The notes under the pieces: generated by a model
The model's input: only the letters and a program-made list of their open reading frames with translations
What the model was told of the DNA's origin: nothing
Databases searched by the model: none
NCBI GenBank assembly: GCA_016720835.1
Contig: JADKJW010000004.1
Location: 282,311 to 346,310, forward strand
DNA length: 64,000 bases
Reading direction: 5' to 3'
From: Ignavibacteria bacterium
GTDB taxonomy: Bacteria; Bacteroidota; Ignavibacteria; SZUA-365
Shown here: positions 58,715 to 64,000 of the stretch, in pieces
How the letters are laid out: the number at the start of each line of letters is the position of its first letter
How positions within the stretch are numbered: the stretch's first letter is position 1
Translations under genes and position numbers: made by a program

Positions 58715-59458
58715 TCACCGCACCATGGAATGCAACATCTCGCGCGAAAAAACCATGCGTCCGCGTGCATCGATGATTGGCATTTCCAGCAGATCCTTCG
58801 CCGGGAGCTGATCCCACTTGTCGAGATCGGCGAGCAGCTCGAGTTCCATCGGGCCGTTTGCCGTGTCATCCTCCGGGTGGTAGCGGTACATCGGCATGGG
58901 AGCGACGAACACCGGAATGTCGAGCTGACCGCTTTCCTGTGCCCAATTCACGAGGGCGGCGACGATCGCGATGTCCGTACCGCGTCCGGGCATTGTTGAC
59001 TTCCTGTCCAGCACGAAGTCCTTGACCTCCGATGTGTCGGCATATCTGGATTTGAGAGTCATGAGTTGGAGCCCCGGGCATTCGATCCGCAGCGACCCAT
59101 CGACATTGCTGTCGATCGCCACGGATGCAATCCGGAACAGGCCGTTCGGCAGGGTGGAGAAGAATCCGCCAGGCCCGGAGTTCTTGTACGAGCCAAACGA
59201 TTGGAATTCGCCGAAGCGCCGACCGTCCGGGAGGCTGTCCGCCAGAAGGCAGCGCACATACAATTTCTTCGAGTCCTTCAGCACGAAAACCTCAACACGA
59301 GGCGGCATGGCCATCCCTTCGTCTCGCAGGATCGATTCCACCAACGGGCGAAGTTCGTGCATCGCCGCGGCTGAGCTGTCGGCGTCCCACGGGTGCGTCA
59401 CAGCAGGCTGCGTGGCGGCCGAGAGAGTAATCAGGATTCCAACGATGAGCTTCATCAT
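58715..59458 (-). CDS. Secreted hypothetical protein
   Basis: 247 residues with an N-terminal export signal (KLIVGILITLSAATQPAVT). The mature part mixes helices and strands and matches no family I know. The phrase EVFVLKDSKKLYVRCLLADS and a late YRYHPEDDTANGPMELELL stand out. The start at 59458 has GGGAGG just upstream. A direct repeat of the ribosome-site region (GGAGGATGTCAT) occurs about 50 bases farther upstream. Confidence 0.6.
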   Translation of the reverse strand: MMKLIVGILITLSAATQPAVTHPWDADSSAAAMHELRPLVESILRDEGMAMPPRVEVFVLKDSKKLYVRCLLADSLPDGRRFGEFQSFGSYKNSGPGGFFSTLPNGLFRIASVAIDSNVDGSLRIECPGLQLMTLKSRYADTSEVKDFVLDRKSTMPGRGTDIAIVAALVNWAQESGQLDIPVFVAPMPMYRYHPEDDTANGPMELELLADLDKWDQLPAKDLLEMPIIDARGRMVFSREMLHSMVR

Positions 59459-59633
59459 GACATCCTCCCTTGGTCTTACTCATCAGATACTCGGGTGTAT
59501 GACATCCTCCGTCATTGTCCTCTCCAAACAGTTTCATTTTTCGTACCAGTCTGAAATTCAACTGTTTCGAGGGATCCAGGCTGATGAAAAGTGAATGTCC
59601 TTCACTTGATGGCCTGTTTAGCAACTATTGAAA

Positions 59634-59670
59634 CGCGCCGTATGTTCCGGCTGGCGGGACATACGGCGCG
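59634..59670. terminator. Hairpin downstream of the YHS-like gene
   Basis: CGCGCCGTATGT and ACATACGGCGCG form a perfect 12-bp stem with a GC-rich 13-nt loop. On the minus strand only TTTC follows, so it is a moderate terminator for the gene ending at 59698. Confidence 0.65.
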
Positions 59671-59697
59671 CTTCGTTCACGCGCGTGTCGTGCGCTT

Positions 59698-60333
59698 TCA
59701 GAGCTTGCCTGGCACCAGTTTCGGGTCCGCCGTCGGCGCGGTTTCGGTTTTCAGGTACCTGGCGGGATTCTTCGCGAACTTCTTGATGCAGCTCTTGCAG
59801 CAGAAGCCGTACACCTTGCCCTTGTAGGTGACAGTGGTCAGGCTCTTGTTGACCTTCTTATCCATGATCGGGCACTTGGCATTGACGATGTCCTTGCTGA
59901 GGTCCTTGCCTTCGTTGATCACGCCCTTTTCCTCATCCTGAGTGGCCATGAAGCGGATCTGCATGGCCGGCACCTTGGGCGCTTCCATTGTTGCGGGCTC
60001 GTGCTTCATCTCGCCCTCGTGTTTCTTTTCGCCCTCGTCTTCACAGGGATCGAACGAGTTTTTCTCACTGGCCTTGATGAACTTGGCGGGATCCTTCTTG
60101 AACTTGCCCACGCAGCCCATGCAGCAGAAGTAGTACTTCGTGCCCTTGTGGATCAGGCTCACTTCCGGGTCCGCTTCCTCTCCGGTGACCGGACAGATCA
60201 TCTTGGCTTCCTTGACGACTTCGGTTTTTGCGCGCTTCGCGCTCTTGGTGATCTTGGTTTTCTCGGTCTTCTGCGCGATCGTTGCGCCGCCGAAGGCAAT
60301 AAACAGGATGACAATGAAGGTCAGTACTTTCAT
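59698..60333 (-). CDS. Secreted protein with two YHS/TRASH-like metal-binding domains
   Basis: 211 residues with a signal peptide (VLTFIVILFIAFGGATIAQ). Two similar modules follow. Module 1 runs from MICPVTGEEAD to YYFCCMGCVGKFKKDPAKF. Module 2 runs from KCPIMDKKVNK to YGFCCKSCIKKFAKNPARY. Each carries CP-x2 then a C-C-x2-C cluster and a KFxK(D/N)PAK/R end, as in YHS/TRASH-type heavy-metal domains. A Lys/Glu/His-rich linker (KKHEGEMKHEPATME) joins them. It is likely a periplasmic metal (copper, iron or mercury-like) binder. No transporter is adjacent, so the metal is not known. Confidence 0.8.
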   Translation of the reverse strand: MKVLTFIVILFIAFGGATIAQKTEKTKITKSAKRAKTEVVKEAKMICPVTGEEADPEVSLIHKGTKYYFCCMGCVGKFKKDPAKFIKASEKNSFDPCEDEGEKKHEGEMKHEPATMEAPKVPAMQIRFMATQDEEKGVINEGKDLSKDIVNAKCPIMDKKVNKSLTTVTYKGKVYGFCCKSCIKKFAKNPARYLKTETAPTADPKLVPGKL

Positions 60334-60607
60334 GGAGTGTGCTCCTCTGCAGCTGTGAATGGTGTCTTTTCGTCGTCAGAGGCCGAATCGGGAGGCGTAT
60401 TCCTCCTTTCTGCGGGTCTGAACGCACCCTCGTGAACAAAGACGCGAGGATTTTTGTTAGAATGCTGGCAATTGCCGATTTTTGCATGATTGACGCAATC
60501 GTCATATCATGTGGTAATCGGAGACATCAGATACAGTATAGCACTTTCGCGTCGATCAGGCAATATCGAAACCTCCCCGCAAGAAGGGAGGGACGAACGG
60601 CACTTGA

Positions 60608-61471
60608 ATGTCAGAACCTCCCAACATCACCTTCCTCGACTCGCCTGCAGCGAGCAGTGCCGCATTCGGCATCGCGTCACAGCGCGGAAATCGCCGTCAC
60701 GTGGTGCGCATCGGCGGGACCGCCTTCGGCGACGGCCAGTTCGTGGTCGTCGCGGGACCGTGCGCCGTCGAATCGGAGCGGCAGATCCTCGAGGCGGCGC
60801 GACTTGTCGCATCCGCGGGCGGGCACATCCTGCGCGGCGGAGCCTTCAAGGCGCGCACCTCGCCATACGCGTTTCAGGGACTCGGCCTGGAAGGAGTGCT
60901 CCTCATGCGCGCCGCGGCGGACGCAACGGGACTTCCGATGGTGACCGAAGTGCTTTCGCAGCACGATGTGGAAATCATGGAGCCGCACGTGGACGCGTTC
61001 CAGGTCGGCTCGCGCAACATGGACAACACCGCATTGCTGAAGGATCTCGGGCAGACCCGCAAACCGGTGATGCTCAAGCGCGGTTTCGCGTCCACCATTC
61101 GAGAGTGGCTGCTGGCGGCGGAGTACATCCTTCTCGGCGGCAACGATCAGGTGGTGCTTTGCGAGCGCGGCATCCGCACCTTTTCCGATGAAACCCGTTT
61201 CACGCTCGATCTCGCCGGCGCCGTGCTCGCGCATCAGCAGACGGCCCTGCCGATCATCATCGATCCCTCGCACGCGACGGGCAATCCCGCGCTCATCCCC
61301 GCGCTGGCCGCCGCGACGATCGCCGCCGGGCTGGACGGGCTCATGGTGGAGGTGCACCCGAATCCCGACGCCGCCCTTTCCGACGCGGACCAGGCGCTGT
61401 CGCCAGAGCAGTTCCACGCCATGATGGAGCGCCTGCGCGCGTTCGCCCCCGCAGCCGGTTTCCGGATGTGA
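60608..61471 (+). CDS. aroF: 3-deoxy-7-phosphoheptulonate synthase (type I-beta)
   Basis: 287 residues. It makes DAHP, the first step towards chorismate. Substrate and metal motifs are in place: VVAGPCAVESERQI, LRGGAFKARTSPYAFQG, GSRNMDNTALL, VMLKRG and IIIDPSHATGN. The first 35 residues are not the usual ACT-like regulatory domain, so feedback control may be absent. It overlaps or nearly touches menG downstream, linking chorismate supply to menaquinone synthesis. Confidence 0.93.
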   Translation: MSEPPNITFLDSPAASSAAFGIASQRGNRRHVVRIGGTAFGDGQFVVVAGPCAVESERQILEAARLVASAGGHILRGGAFKARTSPYAFQGLGLEGVLLMRAAADATGLPMVTEVLSQHDVEIMEPHVDAFQVGSRNMDNTALLKDLGQTRKPVMLKRGFASTIREWLLAAEYILLGGNDQVVLCERGIRTFSDETRFTLDLAGAVLAHQQTALPIIIDPSHATGNPALIPALAAATIAAGLDGLMVEVHPNPDAALSDADQALSPEQFHAMMERLRAFAPAAGFRM

Positions 61472-61503
61472 GTCCGGCACCGCGTGCCGCGTCGATCCCC
61501 CTC

Positions 61504-62193
61504 ATGAGTCAGCAGGTTCACGACATGTTTGCCGGCATCGCCGGCACCTACGACCGCGCGAACTCCGTCCTGTCGATGGGCGTGCACCATCGCTGGCGCA
61601 CGCGCACCGTGCGCGAGAGCGGCGCCGTGCCGGGCAGCGCGGTGCTCGACTGCGCCACGGGCACGGGCGATCTCGCGATCGAATACAAGCTGCGCGTGGG
61701 CGTCGGCGGCCGCGTCGTGGGAACGGATTTCTGCGCCGAGATGCTCGCCTTCGCGCCGGCCAAGGCGGCGCAGCGCGGACTCGACATCGCGTGGGACGTG
61801 CAGGACGCGATGGCGCTGACCTACCCCGACGACAGCTTCGACGTGGCCTCCATCGCCTTCGGCATCCGCAACGTGGATGATCCGGTGCAGGCGCTGCGCA
61901 GCATGGGCCGCGTCGTCCGCCCGGGAGGACGCGTCGCCGTGCTCGAGTTCGGCACGCCGCTGTGGTGGATGAAGCCCTTCTTCACCTTCTACAGCCGCGT
62001 GATCATTCCGCTCATCGGCGGCCTGGTCTCCGGACGCCGCGACGCCTACGAATACTTGACGCGCACATCAGCGGCGTTCCCGACGGGCGACGCCTTCGTC
62101 GCGCTGATGCGGCAAGCCGGGGTGTTCGATGTCTGCCGCGTGATCCCGCTGACCGGCGGCATCGCGTACCTGTACATCGGCACCGTGCGCTGA
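61504..62193 (+). CDS. menG: Demethylmenaquinone methyltransferase (UbiE/MenG)
   Basis: 229 residues from the ATG at 61504. A GTG at 61468 overlapping the aroF stop would add 12 residues. MFAGIAGTYDRANSVLSMG, VLDCATGTGDLAIE (SAM motif I), GTDFCAEML and SIAFGIRNVDDP are the UbiE signatures. It methylates demethylmenaquinone as the last step of menaquinone synthesis. menE and menC follow on the opposite strand. Menaquinone would feed the quinol nitric oxide reductase at 9673. Confidence 0.93.
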   Translation: MSQQVHDMFAGIAGTYDRANSVLSMGVHHRWRTRTVRESGAVPGSAVLDCATGTGDLAIEYKLRVGVGGRVVGTDFCAEMLAFAPAKAAQRGLDIAWDVQDAMALTYPDDSFDVASIAFGIRNVDDPVQALRSMGRVVRPGGRVAVLEFGTPLWWMKPFFTFYSRVIIPLIGGLVSGRRDAYEYLTRTSAAFPTGDAFVALMRQAGVFDVCRVIPLTGGIAYLYIGTVR

Positions 62194-62203
62194 GGCGGCG
62201 CGG

Positions 62204-63722
62204 TCACACGCCGTCCGGGAACAGGGCCGCCACCGCGGCGCGAAGCACTTTCCCCGAGTCGTTTTTCGGCAGGGCGTCGACGACACGCCAGCGCTTCGGA
62301 ATCTTGTAGCCGGCGAGCAGGCTCCTGCAGTGCGCTTCGATATTCCGGATGTCGGCATCCGGTTCTCCGAGCACGAGCGCCGCGGCCACGCGTTGTCCCC
62401 ATTCCGCATCGGCGAGTCCGACGACGCAGGCCTCGCGCACCGCGGGATGTGCGAGCAGGGCGTTCTCGACTTCGGCGGGAATCACATTCTCTCCGCCGCT
62501 CAGGATCAGGTCCTCGCGCCGGGCCTCCACCCACAGGAAATCCTCCTCGTCCATGCGCCCGATATCGCCGGTGTTGAAGAAGCCGTCCGCGAAGCGTTCG
62601 GGTGAGCGTCCGTCCAGGTACGCGTTGATGACGTTCGCGCCGCTGATCCAGATGGTGCCGCGTTCTCCGGGAGGCAGAACATCGCCCGCGTCGTCGCGTA
62701 TCGAAACGCGCACGCCCTGGAGCGGCCGTCCCGCCGCGCCGCGCTTGCGCGCCGCATCGGCAAGCGGCATGGTCGCGACCTGCGACGCGGCCTCCGTGAG
62801 CCCGTAGGTGGAGAGCACGGGGAGCGCGCGCCGCGCGGCGTCGTCGAGGAGGCGGGAGTCCGCCGGCCCGCCGCCGAGCAGGATGGCGCGCAGCGCGGGA
62901 AGGGACGTGCCGCTGAACGCGGCGTCCGCGTCCAGCAGCCGGCGCAGCACGGTGGGCACCAGCGAGGCGAGCGTGACGCGTTCGTCCCGGAACACGCGCA
63001 GAAGCTCCGCGGCATCCGCGCCATCGGCAAGCGTCACGCAGGTCCCGGCATCCGCGCAGCGCAGCACCGCCGACACGCCGCCGACGTGATACAGCGGGAC
63101 GGGACACAGCCAGTTGTCATCGGCCTGCACGCCCAGGCGCGCGGCGGAGGCGGCGATGGCCGCGGCGAGGTTCGCTTCCGTGAGCGCAACGGGTTTCGGC
63201 TCGCCGCTGCTTCCCGACGTGAAGAGGATGGTTGCAGGGGAAAGGTTGAATGTTGAAGGTTGAAGGTTGAAGGGGGAAGGGGGAAGATGCGAGATGGGAG
63301 ATGTGAGATGCGTGTTGTGTGCAGTGCCGGCGGGTTTCGAAATCCGAAATCGCCGCCTCGACTTGAATCGGCGAGGTTGATGACACTCGCATCTTCAATC
63401 CGAAATCCGACAAGTTCGAGATCAGGAGGGCGGGGTGGACGATGCGGAGGCGGGCGTCGAGTTCGGGCGCGGCGAGACGGGTGTTGAGCGGAACGAAGAC
63501 GGCATCCAGGAGGCGCAGCGCGTGGATGAGGACGACATGTTCGATGCCGTTCGGAAGCAGGGTGGCCACGCGATCTCCCGTCCCGATGTGATGACTCGAG
63601 GCGAGAGACTCCGCCATGCGCGATGCGCGCGTGAACAGCTCCGCGTAGGTGCAGCGCCCGCGGCGATCGACGACGGCCGTCGCATGCGGCGAAGCTTCCG
63701 CGTGGCGCGCCAGCGGCGTCAT
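62204..63722 (-). CDS. menE: 2-succinylbenzoate--CoA ligase, interrupted by a repeat insertion and a frameshift
   Basis: The N-part (63722 down to about 63425) reads MTPLARHAEASPHATAVVD to RLRIVHPALLISN. The C-part (about 63245 down to 62204) reads ATILFTSGSSGEPKPVALTE, YGLTEAASQ, WISGANVINAYLDGR, FFNTGDIGR and ends RAAVAALFPDGV. This is a complete adenylate-forming MenE, which activates succinylbenzoate for menaquinone synthesis. Between the parts about 180 bp of short-word repeats (ATCCGAAATC, GGTTGAAGG, GGGAAG and GGGAGATG words) replace the short linker, and the frames differ by one base. A homopolymer error in that tract, or real loss of function, would explain it. menC follows 6 bases later. 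Confidence 0.8.
63240..63425. repeat. Short-word repeat insertion inside menE
   Basis: Plus-strand words are GGTTGAAGGTTGAAGG, GGGGGAAGGGGGAAG, GATGGGAGATGTGAGATGCG and AATCCGAAATC. The tract lies exactly at the linker before the ATP-binding P-loop of MenE. Confidence 0.8.
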
Positions 63723-63728
63723 GGCGGG

Positions 63729-64000
63729 TCAGCCAGCGATGGATTGCGGCGGGGCGCCATCCGATGCCGGCAGGGCGAGGCCCAGGCCGGGGTCGTCGGG
63801 TATGATGAAGCAGCCGTGCGCGATGGGATCGGAGGCGAGGTCCGAGGCGAAGAGGTCGCCCGTGGCGAGACCGTGATGCCGCTGCGCGCAGAAGGGCAGG
63901 GATGCGGCGAGATGCGCCACCGCGCGGCGTGCGACGGCCGAATCGATCAGCGACGTGAAGACCACGTCCTTCCACGCGGCCTGCGCCTCGATCGCAAAGT
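63729..64000 (-). CDS. menC: o-Succinylbenzoate synthase, C-terminal fragment (cut by window end)
   Basis: The frame is open to the right edge (FAIEAQAAWKDVVFTSLIDS). VFTSLIDSAVARRAVAHLAA and the GLATGDLFASDL phrase are the C-terminal part of MenC-type enolase-superfamily enzymes, which dehydrate SHCHC to succinylbenzoate. The stop at 63729 is 6 bases before the menE start, so both belong to one menaquinone operon. The metal-binding residues lie outside the window. Confidence 0.8.
   Translation of the reverse strand, partial: FAIEAQAAWKDVVFTSLIDSAVARRAVAHLAASLPFCAQRHHGLATGDLFASDLASDPIAHGCFIIPDDPGLGLALPASDGAPPQSIAG

Overview
The window reads as a chromosomal contig from a GC-rich member of the Bacteroidota/Chlorobiota (FCB) group. 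The signs are four to five proteins with type IX secretion (T9SS) C-terminal sorting domains of the 'YPNPF' kind, a TonB-dependent receptor followed by a DUF4249-like lipoprotein, FG-GAP and choice-of-anchor-D surface proteins, menaquinone genes, and a B12-dependent ribonucleotide reductase next to a CbiMQO-type cobalt transporter. The exact lineage (for example Kapabacteria-like or Ignavibacteria-like) is inference.

Bases 1-9100 are a defence island with visibly lower GC in its middle. It holds the end of a type I restriction subunit HsdR, six 40-bp direct repeats, a decayed Fic gene, and a tightly packed four-gene cassette: a PD-(D/E)xK-like protein, a small winged-helix-like protein, an SMC/ABC-like ATPase with degenerate ABC motifs, and a GIY-YIG nuclease-like protein. 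hsdM and hsdS follow, with hsdM starting 3 bases after the GIY-YIG gene. The cassette resembles the ABC three-component (ABC-3C)/Lamassu-type conflict systems and is the best candidate for an undescribed system. The island ends against a truncated copy of the 3' end of the T9SS protein gene found at 12.3-14.0 kb.

Bases 9100-29000 carry quinol nitric oxide reductase, an FG-GAP T9SS protein, a small oxidoreductase pair, the TonB receptor/lipoprotein pair, purE, a VWA T9SS protein, a tautomerase, a large CARDB-like T9SS protein, an FAD oxidoreductase, an AbrB/Doc toxin-antitoxin pair and an aminotransferase. Bases 29000-44800 carry nrdJ with a clear terminator and promoter, anmK, a giant beta-helix/choice-of-anchor-D protein, a PAS histidine kinase, a DUF3788-like gene, purC, corA and mpl. 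Bases 44800-54300 carry uvrA, an exported DJ-1/PfpI protein, cbiMQO and small secreted or outer-membrane proteins. Bases 54400-58600 are the classical rplM-rpsI-rpsB-tsf-pyrH-frr operon. The end has two secreted proteins (one with tandem YHS-like metal sites), a DAHP synthase, and menaquinone genes menG, menE and menC (cut by the window edge).

Two features run through the window. First, single-base indels, often in short homopolymers, break or scramble at least nine reading frames, including genes expected to be needed (purC, menE, hsdM). Residual assembly error is the simplest explanation for most of them. Second, short-word simple repeats of 7-10 bp fill many gaps, sit directly against start codons, supply stop codons for at least three genes, and are inserted inside mpl and menE.
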